Shown here: positions 1-9,522 of the stretch, in pieces | Numbering within the stretch: position 1 is the stretch's first letter | How the letters are laid out: the number at the start of each line of letters is the position of its first letter | Assembly (NCBI GenBank): GCA_035532215.1 | Contig: DATKRK010000073.1 | Span: 1 to 18,280, forward strand | Length of the DNA: 18,280 nucleotides | Reading direction: 5' to 3' | DNA from: JAICIG01 sp035532215 | GTDB lineage: Bacteria > Planctomycetota > Planctomycetia > Pirellulales > JAICIG01 | Program-made: the position numbers and the translations under genes | The notes under the pieces: generated by a model | What the model saw: only the letters and a program-made list of their open reading frames with translations | Databases searched by the model: none | Told to the model about the DNA's origin: nothing

Positions 1-1424
1 GCTGGACCAATTGCTGGCCGGCTCGACCGACTACCGCTCGTTGCACGCCGACCTCTGGAAGCAATCGCACCCCGAAGCGGTTCGCAATTACCGAACCGAC
101 GAGCGCCGCGACGCCGCCGACCGGCGCCGGCGCCGTCGTGCCCAGCGACGGCTGGCCCAGAATTCTCCCGACCCCCGCCCCTAGCCCCGCCCGCCCCAGA
201 GCCACCTGGCGCCGGTGTACGGTTACCCATTCGCAGCAATTCGCTCGCCGTATAGAGATGGTCTTGGATCATCTTTCTGCTGGCGAGGTCGATCGGACCG
301 ATTTGCGTCGTCCCTTGTTGCGATTGCACCGCAAGAATCGCATCGGTCCGTAGATCGGCCTGTTCCAAGAGGTCGGGGCTATGGCTCGTGACAACGATTT
401 GCGTGTGCGACGCCGCTTCGCGTAACGCGTCCATCAGGGCTCCCGCCGCCGCGGGATGCAGCGCGGTCTCGGGCTCTTCGATGCCGATCAGCCGAACCGG
501 CCTTTTACGTTCGGCAAGCTGCGTCACGGCGACGAGCGTCCCCAGCGCCCGCAGCGTACCGTCGGACATGCTGGCGGCGTAGAACTTCCAAGGATGCGCG
601 GAGCCCACGACTTCTTGCCGGAATTCGAGCGTTTCCCGCGGGCCAAGACCGATGCGATGCAGATCCAAGATTCCGGGAACGATCGTCTTCAAGTATGATT
701 TGATCCGCGCCAGGGCCTTGGGCTGGTCGTTGCTCAAACGCCCGATCACACTGGCGATATTGCTGCCGTCGCGGTGCAGAAGCTCGCCCGCGTCGGGGCT
801 TTGCAGTTCCTTGATCGCCTCGGGGTTCAGGTTATAGAAGCCCATCGCCGAAAGTTCGTCGTAAACGCCGCGAAACTCCGGAAGGCCCGCAGCATTGACG
901 AGGTACAGCCGATCGCGCGACGCGGGCGGCATCTTCTCGGCCGACGCCTTTTCCAGCTTCGCCTCAACCACGCGGTATTCAGCGGTAATCTGATTTCGTG
1001 CGTTGAGGATTCTCAAGCGTTCTTGCTTGACGAAGAAGCCGCCTTCAGGCTGCGATCCGATTTCAAAGCCGTAAACGGCGGTTTTGCCTTCGCGGAGGTT
1101 GATTTCCAGTTCCACCGAGAAGTTTCTCGGATGGCCCGTGCTGCGGCGCCGAACCGCATCGACCCCGCCCCGCATTTTCATGGCGTGATCGAGCGAGGTT
1201 TGCAGTCCATCTACGACGAATCGAAGGGCATCGAGAAAGTTGCTTTTGCCCGACCCGTTGCGGCCGACCAGGATCGTCAGCGGCCCGAGCGCAACAACGC
1301 ACTTGTCAATGCTCTTGTAATTGCGTATTTGAACGCGCCTGAGAAACGGCGCTTCGACGAGCGCCAGGCCTGCCGCCGCCTCGCCCGAGCCGTTCGTTCG
1401 TGGATTTTCCGCGGGCGAACTCAT
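1..1424 (-). CDS. RecF/SMC-like AAA family ATPase (AAA_15/AAA_21 type), 3' end not resolved
   Basis: A cytoplasmic P-loop ATPase of the RecF/OLD/SMC-like class. Visible parts are an N-terminal FLRRVQIRNYKSID strand typical of this class, Walker A GRNGSGKS (54-61), an ABC-like signature SMSDGT (285-290), Walker B RLIGIEEPE (311-319) and a switch histidine in TSHSPD (346-351). The ATG is 1422-1424, six bases after the gyrB stop and with no Shine-Dalgarno of its own, so translational coupling to gyrB is likely. Family-like sequence ends near YTASELLRMG (391-400). The frame then continues without a stop through a glycine/arginine-rich stretch to the window edge, antisense to the plus-strand gene. 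It occupies the downstream neighbourhood where recF is often found. However, the long middle segment between Walker A and the signature and the NYKSI start fit the AAA_15/21 ATPases better than canonical RecF. Substrate and role are unknown; a DNA-repair or defence role is only a guess. Confidence 0.85.
   Translation of the reverse strand, partial: MSSPAENPRTNGSGEAAAGLALVEAPFLRRVQIRNYKSIDKCVVALGPLTILVGRNGSGKSNFLDALRFVVDGLQTSLDHAMKMRGGVDAVRRRSTGHPRNFSVELEINLREGKTAVYGFEIGSQPEGGFFVKQERLRILNARNQITAEYRVVEAKLEKASAEKMPPASRDRLYLVNAAGLPEFRGVYDELSAMGFYNLNPEAIKELQSPDAGELLHRDGSNIASVIGRLSNDQPKALARIKSYLKTIVPGILDLHRIGLGPRETLEFRQEVVGSAHPWKFYAASMSDGTLRALGTLVAVTQLAERKRPVRLIGIEEPETALHPAAAGALMDALREAASHTQIVVTSHSPDLLEQADLRTDAILAVQSQQGTTQIGPIDLASRKMIQDHLYTASELLRMGNRTPAPGGSGAGGARGGGRENSGPAVAGHDGAGAGRRRRGARRFGNCEPLRGAIASRGRRATSGSRSSRPAIGP
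2..184 (+). CDS. C-terminal fragment of an unidentified protein with a basic tail
   Basis: The reading frame is open from the left edge and ends with TAG at 182-184, giving about 60 residues. The visible part begins LDQLLAGSTDYRSLHADLW and ends in a very charged tail with a run of six arginines. Codons end mostly in G or C, as in the genuine genes of this window, which favours this strand over the opposite one. I do not recognise the family. The arginine-rich tail could bind nucleic acid, but nothing else supports that. It converges on the AAA ATPase gene of the minus strand, whose open frame runs antisense through it. Only the end of the gene is present, so start, length and function are unknown. 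Confidence 0.5.
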   Translation: MDQLLAGSTDYRSLHADLWKQSHPEAVRNYRTDERRDAADRRRRRRAQRRLAQNSPDPRP

Positions 1425-1430
1425 AAGGCG

Positions 1431-3986
<2,556 letters not shown>

Positions 3987-4053
3987 GATCGCTCTCGGAA
4001 AGGGTCCTACGTTTGATTCGTTTCGCGGCGGAAAGTTCGCCTCGCCGCGCGGT

Positions 4054-4377
4054 TTATTCGATCGGCCCGACTCGGAACTTCAAATTGCCGATCCGCTCCT
4101 GGGGCAACAGGCGGCCGAGCTGACTGAGGATCGATGGTTTCTGAAACGTGAGCTCTTGCAGCAACACCGAATTGGCGACGATCACTTCGAGCGCCCCGCG
4201 GCGCACGACGCCGACGCGCGTGTGCTTGGCGATCAAATCGCCGGCGGCTTCGCGCCAGGCGGCCGAGTAATCGGCCGCGGCGCGCTCGCGGGCGTAGCCG
4301 CGGCGAGCCATCAGTTCGGCCAGCACGTCGGCCATCGCTTTCGGCCGGGCGGTTTTTTTCGCTTGCGGTCTGGACAT
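4054..4377 (-). CDS. dciA: DUF721 protein, DciA-type replicative helicase operator
   Basis: A 107-residue DUF721 protein. The diagnostic C-terminal pattern is present: a beta strand GALEVIVANSVLLQELTF followed by a helix and the ending RIGNLKFRVGPIE. DUF721 proteins were identified as DciA, the ancestral factor that assists loading of the DnaB helicase in bacteria without DnaC or DnaI. The N-terminus is short and basic (SRPQAKKTARPK), as is common in this family. I chose the ATG at 4375-4377, which has GAAGG just upstream; a TTG at 4410 would add 11 residues but has no ribosome site. Its place between dnaN and gyrB matches actinobacterial clusters, where dciA follows recF, but here recF is missing. 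It is probably co-transcribed with dnaN and gyrB. Confidence 0.9.
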   Translation of the reverse strand: MSRPQAKKTARPKAMADVLAELMARRGYARERAAADYSAAWREAAGDLIAKHTRVGVVRRGALEVIVANSVLLQELTFQKPSILSQLGRLLPQERIGNLKFRVGPIE

Positions 4378-4410
4378 AATGCCTTCGCTCGAGTTCTTCT
4401 TCGGTTTCAA

Positions 4411-4515
4411 GTCGGAGGGCGCCTGGGGCTGAGCCTTGGCGAAGCCCCGGTTCGCTGGAGCATCGCTGCGCTCTGCCGCCAGCCACCCGGCGGTTTTGCT
4501 AACTCCGGGCCATGG
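4411..4515. repeat. GC-rich repeat-like spacer between dnaN and dciA
   Basis: The spacer between the dnaN stop and the dciA start is GC-rich and structured. GGGGCT (4425-4430) can pair with AGCCCC (4443-4448), and a second short symmetry involves GCCACCCGGC around 4482-4491. No run of T follows either hairpin, so a factor-independent terminator is not supported. The composition resembles the dispersed intergenic elements elsewhere in this window, but no second copy is present here, so its repeat nature is an inference. It probably leaves dnaN and dciA in one transcript. Confidence 0.3.
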
Positions 4516-5634
4516 CTAGCGCCGGTCGCGGGCCAGCGGCATGATCACGTATCCATAGCCGTCGTCGGTCGAACAGACCGCGGCGCTCTCCGAGTCCTTG
4601 ATCTCCAGCGTGAAGTTCTTTTCCGGATCGAGCACCTTCAAAAAGTCGCTGACGTAACGCGGATCGAGCGTGATCGAGATCGAGGCGCCGTCGTAGGCGA
4701 TCGGCAGCTCGACGCGCGACTGGCCCATCTCGGCCGCCCGGCCCGAGAGCACCGCCTTGCCGTCGCCGAACGTGAAATCGACGCCGCGGCTGTCCTCGTT
4801 GGTGACGATCGCCGCCTGCCGCACGGCCGAGTGCATGGGGCCGACGACCATTTCGATCTTCACCGCGTCGCTACGGCGAGGGAACACGTCGCGCCACTTG
4901 GGAAACCGCCCTTCGACCAGCCGCGAGTAAACCGTCACGCGGGGGCTGCGGACGAGCACGTCATTCGAGCGGGCGCCAATTTGCACCTCTTCGTCGCCGT
5001 CGGCCAAGGCCCGCTCGATGAAGTGCATGGCCCGCGTCGGCACGATGGTCATCGTGTCGCCCGTCTCGTGCCCTTCGACCGCTTTGCCCGGCGCCTCCAT
5101 CATCGCCAACCGCCGCCCGTCGGTGCCAACGGCGATGATCTTGTCGCCGCTCATTTCCAACAGCACCCCGCCCAAGGCGTAACGGCTGCTTTCCGTGTCG
5201 GTGGCGAACACCGTGCGGCGGATCAGCTCTTTGAGCAGCCGGGCCGGCAAAGCGTGATACTTGCTTTCGGTGAATTCGGTGATCGAGGGAAACTCATCGG
5301 GGTTGCCGGCGGGCAGCTTGAATTCGCTGCGATCGCCGCGGACGAGCGTCCCTTGTCCGTCGCTTTCGATCCGCAGTTTGGCGTCGGACGATTCCCGCAA
5401 GATCGAGCCAAAGCGGTCGATCGGCAGCACCGCGCTGCCCGGCGCTTCGACCTCGACGTCGGCCAGCGACACGCGGACGCCGACTTCCAGGTCGGTGGCC
5501 AGCAACGTGCCGCGGCCTTCGGCGACCTCGAACTTCACGTTCCGCAAGATCGGCTTCGGACTGCGAGCGGGGGCGACGACGCTGGCGATTTGAAACGCGG
5601 CCAACAACTTTTCACGATCACAGATGACTTTCAT
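4516..5634 (-). CDS. dnaN: DNA polymerase III beta subunit (sliding clamp)
   Basis: Ring-shaped processivity clamp that tethers DNA polymerase III and other replication and repair proteins to DNA. 372 residues, the normal family length, with the start MKVICDREKLLAAFQ, the LATDLEVGV strand (about 45-53), GTDGRRLA in the second domain, VEGRFPKW, and the conserved ending YGYVIMPLARDRR, of which the VIMPL segment lines the peptide-binding pocket. The ATG at 5632-5634 is preceded by AAGACAACC and a hairpin rather than a clear Shine-Dalgarno site. Upstream is the 480-base spacer that separates it from dnaA; downstream are dciA and gyrB on the same strand. Nothing unusual is seen in the coding sequence. 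Confidence 0.97.
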   Translation of the reverse strand: MKVICDREKLLAAFQIASVVAPARSPKPILRNVKFEVAEGRGTLLATDLEVGVRVSLADVEVEAPGSAVLPIDRFGSILRESSDAKLRIESDGQGTLVRGDRSEFKLPAGNPDEFPSITEFTESKYHALPARLLKELIRRTVFATDTESSRYALGGVLLEMSGDKIIAVGTDGRRLAMMEAPGKAVEGHETGDTMTIVPTRAMHFIERALADGDEEVQIGARSNDVLVRSPRVTVYSRLVEGRFPKWRDVFPRRSDAVKIEMVVGPMHSAVRQAAIVTNEDSRGVDFTFGDGKAVLSGRAAEMGQSRVELPIAYDGASISITLDPRYVSDFLKVLDPEKNFTLEIKDSESAAVCSTDDGYGYVIMPLARDRR

Positions 5635-5643
5635 GGTTGTCTT

Positions 5644-5663
5644 CAGACCGGTTTGTCGGTCTG
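5644..5663 (-). promoter_or_regulatory. Perfect hairpin in the dnaN leader
   Basis: CAGACCG (5644-5650) and CGGTCTG (5657-5663) form a perfect 7-bp stem with a 6-base loop. It ends 9 bases before the dnaN ATG, so in the mRNA it sits where the ribosome lands, and no Shine-Dalgarno sequence fits in the remaining AAGACAACC. No T-run follows on either strand, which argues against a terminator. It could control dnaN translation or be a protein-binding site of the origin region; neither is shown. Confidence 0.45.
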
Positions 5664-5940
5664 TGCCTGGGTTCTGTTAATAGAATTTTTTATTCAGTAG
5701 TAGCAGTAATGCGCCTGCCGCGAATTGTTCGTTCCGCTTATCGGTTCCGTGGAAGTCGTAGTCGCGTCGTCACTTGCCGCCGCGGCGCTGGCGTGGAAAA
5801 CGCGTTGGTTGGTCGTCGGTTGGATGTCGCACGGTTGTCGGCGCAGATCGACTTTTTTCGTCGGCAGTTCTGCGATGTCGGCAGGCGAGTTTTTCGCGAA
5901 CCACGCTGACAAGCGGCTGACAAGTTTTGCACCGGAGTTT

Positions 5941-6043
5941 GCCCCTGTAGGGAACGCCCTCCGTGGCGTTCCGTGGAGCGGCGGGTTGTGGATCCATCGG
6001 CAGTTCACGGAACGCCACGGAGGGCGTTCCCTACAGACGGGGC
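5941..6043. repeat. Inverted pair of REP-like palindromes between dnaA and dnaN
   Basis: A 30-base arm at 5946-5975 recurs as an exact inverted copy at 6006-6035, with 30 bases between them. Flanking GCCCC (5941-5945) and GGGGC (6039-6043) extend the symmetry. Each arm is itself palindromic around GGAACGCC and GGCGTTCC. This is the architecture of REP/BIME-type or MITE-type dispersed elements. The GGAACGCCCTCCGTGGCG core looks familiar to me from planctomycete genomes, but that is recollection and not a search. The element would fold into a long cruciform or RNA hairpin in the middle of the putative origin. Confidence 0.8.
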
Positions 6044-6114
6044 GCGATTCTGCCGGCAAATTCGCTTTGGAACGTTCTACGACGCGGCGTTGAATTTCGA
6101 AGTTCATGGCGATT

Positions 6115-7257
6115 TCATCCGGCGGCCAGCCCGCGGCGAAGTTCGACGACGGCAAGTCGGGTCGTCGGATCGCTCTGGATCAGGTTTTCGGTTTTGCGGC
6201 AGCCGTGCAGCACGGTGGTATGATCGCGGCCGCCGAAGTATTCGCCGATCTGTTTCAAGCTCTTCCCGGTCATCTGGCGAGCCAGGTACATCGCCACGTC
6301 GCGGGCGGCCACCACCGCCCGACGCCGCGAGGAACTTTTCAACTCGGCGACTCGCAACGTGAAATAGCGCGCCGTCTGCGAAGCGATGCCTGGCAAGCTC
6401 GGCGGCTTGGGCCTTTCGCGCGTCGCCAGGTACTGCTCGACGAGCTGTGCGTCGAGCGGCGATCGCTCCGAGTGCGCCAGCAATTCCAACTGCGCCAGCG
6501 CGCCGGCCAGTTCGGGCGCCGTGACTTCCAGCGCCTGCGCCAAGGTCCGGGCGAGCGATTCGTCGAGCGGCAGCCGTTTCGTAGCGGCCAGCGCCGACAA
6601 GATCGCTTGGCGCGCCGCAGCGCCGGGCGGGGCGAGCGGCACGCACAATCCGCCGGTCAGGCGGCTGCGCAGCGCGGGCGCCAGCGCTGCGGTGTCCTTG
6701 GGCGCCAATCGTGAAGTGACCACGACCGTGGCCCGGCGATCGGCGAGGGCGTCGAGCGTGTGCAGCAATTCGCTTTGCACCACCGGCTTGGCGGCGATCT
6801 GACCGAGGTCTTCCAGCACCAATAAATCGGCGCAGCGAAGCTCTTCGCGCCAAGCTTCGACCGAGCGCTGCTCGACCGCTTCGGCATATCCGCCGGCGAA
6901 CTCGGCTGCGGTCAAGCAAACCGCTCGCGACTGCTTCCGCCGCCGCAGCCATTCGGCGGCCAGACCGCGCGCCAGGTGCGACTTGCCGACGCCCGACGGC
7001 CCGTAGAGCGCCAAGGGGCTGTACGACATGTCCGGCGTCGCCTCGGCATTGTCGGTTTTCGAGGCGGCTGCCCGGCCGGCGCCGCGAGTGCGACGCAAGC
7101 CTTGTTCCAGCAGGCGTTCGATGGCCGTCAAGGCCAGCAAGTTTTCGGGACCGGAGACGAATCGGCGCAACGTCACGACGCGATTTTGGTCTCGCGGGAA
7201 ACCAACATCGGTCGCAACAGCAGGTCCTGAAGAGAGGGTGCTCAAGACGCCGTTCAC
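6115..7257 (-). CDS. dnaA: Chromosomal replication initiator DnaA, short N-terminus
   Basis: AAA+ initiator that binds and opens the origin. From the GTG at 7257 it has 380 residues. The AAA+ core begins at RRFVSGPENLLA (31-42), followed by Walker A GPSGVGKS (86-93), Walker B LLVLED (145-150; most DnaA have DD), sensor I VVVTSR (178-183) and the arginine-finger box LRSRL (196-200). The domain IV DNA-binding signature GRDHTTVLHGCRKTE is at 343-357. Domain I, normally about 80-90 residues used for helicase contact and self-association, is not recognisable. Only about 30 unrelated residues precede the core. The frame has no ATG there; alternatives to GTG 7257 are TTG 7245 and TTG 7404, the latter preceded by GAGG. 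The frame stays open far upstream inside the cysteine desulfurase gene, which is a shadow. Identity is certain; the start is not. Confidence 0.93.
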   Translation of the reverse strand: MNGVLSTLSSGPAVATDVGFPRDQNRVVTLRRFVSGPENLLALTAIERLLEQGLRRTRGAGRAAASKTDNAEATPDMSYSPLALYGPSGVGKSHLARGLAAEWLRRRKQSRAVCLTAAEFAGGYAEAVEQRSVEAWREELRCADLLVLEDLGQIAAKPVVQSELLHTLDALADRRATVVVTSRLAPKDTAALAPALRSRLTGGLCVPLAPPGAAARQAILSALAATKRLPLDESLARTLAQALEVTAPELAGALAQLELLAHSERSPLDAQLVEQYLATRERPKPPSLPGIASQTARYFTLRVAELKSSSRRRAVVAARDVAMYLARQMTGKSLKQIGEYFGGRDHTTVLHGCRKTENLIQSDPTTRLAVVELRRGLAAG

Positions 7258-7426
7258 TAAACTCGGGTCCGTCCAGATTAGCCGGTTGGATGCGGTGATC
7301 CGCAGCCCGAGACCGGCTGGAATTCCGGTCTTGGACGAGCCGCAAAGGTCTCGGCGAAAGGCTTGGCCGAGCCGGGGCGACTGTCCAACGCAATGGGCGA
7401 ACAAAAGAACCTCGGATAATCCCGCG

Positions 7427-7449
7427 ATTATAGCGAATTCGGGCCGCCG
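7427..7449 (-). promoter_or_regulatory. Putative dnaA promoter overlapping the desulfurase stop codon
   Basis: On the minus strand a consensus -10 hexamer TATAAT occupies 7432-7427. Seventeen bases upstream lies TCGCCA, a four-of-six match to the -35 consensus. The TAA stop of the upstream cysteine desulfurase (7428-7430) lies inside the -10 box. Transcription would begin near 7420. That leaves about 15 bases before the TTG candidate start at 7404 or about 160 before the GTG at 7257. The supporting evidence is sequence match and placement only. Confidence 0.45.
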
Positions 7450-8636
7450 TGGCGAGGCGAAACGGCCGTTTTCCTGCGTGAATTCTTGGCTCGCAAATCC
7501 TTGTATACATCTAGGATGCGCCGAGCCGCCTGGGTCGCCTCGGCGGTCGTCGTGCCGCGCCCCAGGCTGAACCGCAAACTGCGCTCGGCGACCGCCTTTT
7601 CCACACCCATCGCCAGCAGCGTCGGCGAGGCCTCGCTCGACCCGCTGGCGCACGCCGAACCGCGCGAACAGCACACCCCGGCAAGGTCCAAAGCGAGCAA
7701 AAACGCCTGTCCTTCGACGCCGGGAAAGGCAACGCTCGAAGTGTGCGGCAGGCGCTCGGCCGCGGCGCCATGCACGATCAACTCGGGACATTCGCCGAGC
7801 AACGCGCGCTCGAATTCGTCGCGCAGGCGTCCGGCGCGCTCGCAGAACTCAGCCTGATCGCGCTCACAAGCTTCGAGCGCCGCGTGCATGCCGGCAGCCA
7901 GCGCTACGGACTCGCTGCCCGGCCGCAGTCCCCCTTGCTGAAAGCCGCCGAACATCAGCGGCGCGAGTTCGACGCCGTGTCGGATCAAGAGCGCCCCGAT
8001 GCCGACCGGGCCATGAAACTTGTGCGCTGCGACCGAGAGCAAGTCAACGCCGATCGCGCGAAAATCGACAGGCCGTTTTCCGACGACTTGCACGGCGTCG
8101 GTGTGCACAAAAACCTCCGCGGCCGAGCAATGCGCGGCCAGCCTTTCGACGGGCTGCAGCACGCCCGTCTCGTTGTTGCCGAGCATCACCGAGACGAACC
8201 GCGTCTCGGGTCGCAACAGGCCTGGCAAGGCGTCGGCGTCGACGCGGCCCTCGGGCGTGACGCCCAGCCAATCGATCTGCCAGCCGTGCCGCGCGAGCCA
8301 TCGCGCCGGCCCGACCACCGAGGGATGCTCGATGGCGGAAACCACCGCATGACCGGGCCGATCGCCGGCCAGGCCGAGCAGCGCCAAATGGTTTGATTCG
8401 GCGCCGCCGCTGGTGAAAATCACGCGGTCGGCGTGGAACTGATCCAGCTCGGCGCCCAGCCGCCGGCCGATCCACTCGCGCGCCTCTTCCAGTGCGCGCC
8501 GTGCGCGGCGGCCAGCCGCGTGCTGACTGGCCGGGTTGCCGAAGATCTCGGCCTGCGAGCGCGCCATGGCCGCGGCGGCTTCGGGCCGCAGAGGCGTCGT
8601 GGCGTTGTGGTCGAGATAAATCAGGTCCATGGCCAT
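7428..8636 (-). CDS. Cysteine desulfurase, NifS/IscS family
   Basis: PLP enzyme that removes sulfur from L-cysteine and forms a persulfide for iron-sulfur clusters, thiolated tRNA and other acceptors. 402 residues, a normal length. Visible are the start YLDHNATTPL (7-16), TSGGAESNHLAL (75-86), the PLP-stacking EHPSV histidine (104), NNETGVLQPV (154-163), the PLP-contact HTDAVQ (178-183), the PLP lysine K206 in AAHKFHGP, and the catalytic cysteine C329 in the SRGSACASGS loop, which places it in the IscS/NifS group and not the SufS group. Translation may start at either of two ATGs (8636 or 8630); neither has a good ribosome site. No IscU-type scaffold gene is adjacent, so the acceptor is unknown. 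It lies directly upstream of dnaA, 54 bases after the antitoxin gene. Confidence 0.95.
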   Translation of the reverse strand: MAMDLIYLDHNATTPLRPEAAAAMARSQAEIFGNPASQHAAGRRARRALEEAREWIGRRLGAELDQFHADRVIFTSGGAESNHLALLGLAGDRPGHAVVSAIEHPSVVGPARWLARHGWQIDWLGVTPEGRVDADALPGLLRPETRFVSVMLGNNETGVLQPVERLAAHCSAAEVFVHTDAVQVVGKRPVDFRAIGVDLLSVAAHKFHGPVGIGALLIRHGVELAPLMFGGFQQGGLRPGSESVALAAGMHAALEACERDQAEFCERAGRLRDEFERALLGECPELIVHGAAAERLPHTSSVAFPGVEGQAFLLALDLAGVCCSRGSACASGSSEASPTLLAMGVEKAVAERSLRFSLGRGTTTAEATQAARRILDVYKDLRAKNSRRKTAVSPRHGGPNSL

Positions 8637-8690
8637 CGATTATCAGAGCGGCCCGCTTGCGTAGGCACGATTCTTGAGCATAGGCGATAA

Positions 8691-9035
8691 TCAGCCGGAC
8701 GTTACTGGACTGCTAAGCTCTTTTAATCGTTCGATCCAGTATTTTGGATTTTGGCGGATTTCATCCATAATTCGGCATGCTGCACCGCTTGGAGGCTTTA
8801 TGCCTTGCTCCCAATCTCTAACGGCATTTGGCGACACGCCCAAAAATCGGGCAAAAATCACCTGACTGGCGCGCAGAAGCCCGCGTGTTTCCTTCACTAG
8901 CTCGGGGCTGTACTTCTGCGGCTGCAAATTGAGACGAATAGTCCGGCAGGTAAACTTGTCGGAAATATTCTCTGCACTTTCGAGCTTTTCAGTGAACCCC
9001 TTGAGGCGACGAACAAGCTCTTTTCCCAAGCTCAT
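8691..9035 (-). CDS. XRE-family helix-turn-helix antitoxin
   Basis: 114 residues with a C-terminal XRE-type helix-turn-helix: ETRGLLRASQVIFARFLGVSPNAVRDWEQG covers about 49-78, recognition helix around 68-75, followed by IKPPSGAACRIMDEI. The order (toxin first, this gene second, 36 bases apart) is that of HigBA and related type II toxin-antitoxin operons, where the second gene encodes the DNA-binding antitoxin that neutralises the toxin and represses the operon. A strong ribosome site AAGGAG lies 6 bases before the ATG at 9033-9035, giving efficient antitoxin translation. Base composition is noticeably more AT-rich than in neighbouring genes, suggesting horizontal acquisition. Its likely operator is the palindrome in the upstream promoter. 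Confidence 0.88.
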   Translation of the reverse strand: MSLGKELVRRLKGFTEKLESAENISDKFTCRTIRLNLQPQKYSPELVKETRGLLRASQVIFARFLGVSPNAVRDWEQGIKPPSGAACRIMDEIRQNPKYWIERLKELSSPVTSG

Positions 9036-9071
9036 GGCAAACTCCTTGTGACCTGTCGCGTCACTGCCATT

Positions 9072-9479
9072 TCAATAGTTTCGTTCGTCTAAATACCGCT
9101 CGATCCGCCCGAGATATTCAGCGATTCCGTCCTTTTCGTTTTTAGACAGGTTTTCCTTCTTCGACTTTCCATAGGCCATCATCAAGAGCACGGTCCAATG
9201 CTTCTTGAAGTACGCATAGCACACCCTCGCCCCTCCCCTCTTGCCGATATTCTGCCCCGCCAATCCAAATCTAAGCTTTCTCAGTCCACCTGTTCCTGGA
9301 ATGACGGGAGAACCTGCTGGATCGCTCATTATGAACATCTGGAGAGCCCAGAGGTCATTTTCAACGTCAAACCCAAGTTCCTCCCAATCGTCTCGGAACT
9401 CGTCCAATTCAACAAAATGAAGAAGATCTTCGGGGTTGAACTGGTGCGACAGAATCCCCATCTTCCGCTCCGCGACCAT
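9072..9479 (-). CDS. RelE/HigB-2-like mRNA interferase toxin
   Basis: 135 residues. The core matches the RelE-type toxin family known from HigB-2/NadS-associated systems: PVIPGTGGLRKLRF (58-71), GKRGGARVCYAYF (79-91) and the C-terminal LMMAYGKSKKENLSKNEKDGI (about 99-119). Toxins of this family cut mRNA at the ribosome; the basic residues R67, K68, R70, K80 and R81 are candidates for RNA contact, by analogy. I chose the ATG at 9477-9479, with AAGGGA 8 bases upstream; a second ATG at 9461 with GGAG upstream would give 129 residues. A longer open frame to 9848 is not supported, since the promoter lies at 9523-9551. It is followed by the antitoxin gene. No lost residues are evident, so the toxin looks intact. 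Confidence 0.87.
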   Translation of the reverse strand: MVAERKMGILSHQFNPEDLLHFVELDEFRDDWEELGFDVENDLWALQMFIMSDPAGSPVIPGTGGLRKLRFGLAGQNIGKRGGARVCYAYFKKHWTVLLMMAYGKSKKENLSKNEKDGIAEYLGRIERYLDERNY

Positions 9480-9522
9480 GAGTAAATCCCTTATCGGCGA
9501 TTGGTCGAAGGCGACTTTCAAA

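Larger units (their letters stand above)
5635..6114. other. dnaA-dnaN intergenic region, candidate origin of replication
   Basis: This is a 480-base stretch without a credible gene, placed between dnaA and dnaN, where many bacteria have oriC. It contains an AT-rich patch (about 5677-5711, with GTTAATAGAATTTTTTATTC) that would suit an unwinding element in an otherwise very GC-rich window, the dnaN leader hairpin, and a large palindromic repeat pair (5941-6043). I looked for the DnaA box TTATCCACA on both strands and found no exact copy; the best is TGTGGATCC near 5986, with two mismatches. The case for an origin therefore rests on gene context and the AT patch, not on boxes. The dnaN promoter should also lie here. 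Confidence 0.4.

Noticed and set aside
4425..4448. GGGGCT/AGCCCC hairpin after dnaN as a terminator
   Set aside because: The loop is 12 bases and no U-tract follows; dnaN, dciA and gyrB look co-transcribed.
5694..6155. A 153-codon minus-strand frame in the dnaA-dnaN spacer
   Set aside because: It runs through both arms of the palindromic repeat and into the dnaA 3' end in another frame; its sequence is low in protein-like pattern.
7258..7791. Upstream extension of the dnaA frame to an ATG at 7791
   Set aside because: It lies within the conserved cysteine desulfurase gene in a different frame and has no DnaA similarity; it is a shadow frame.
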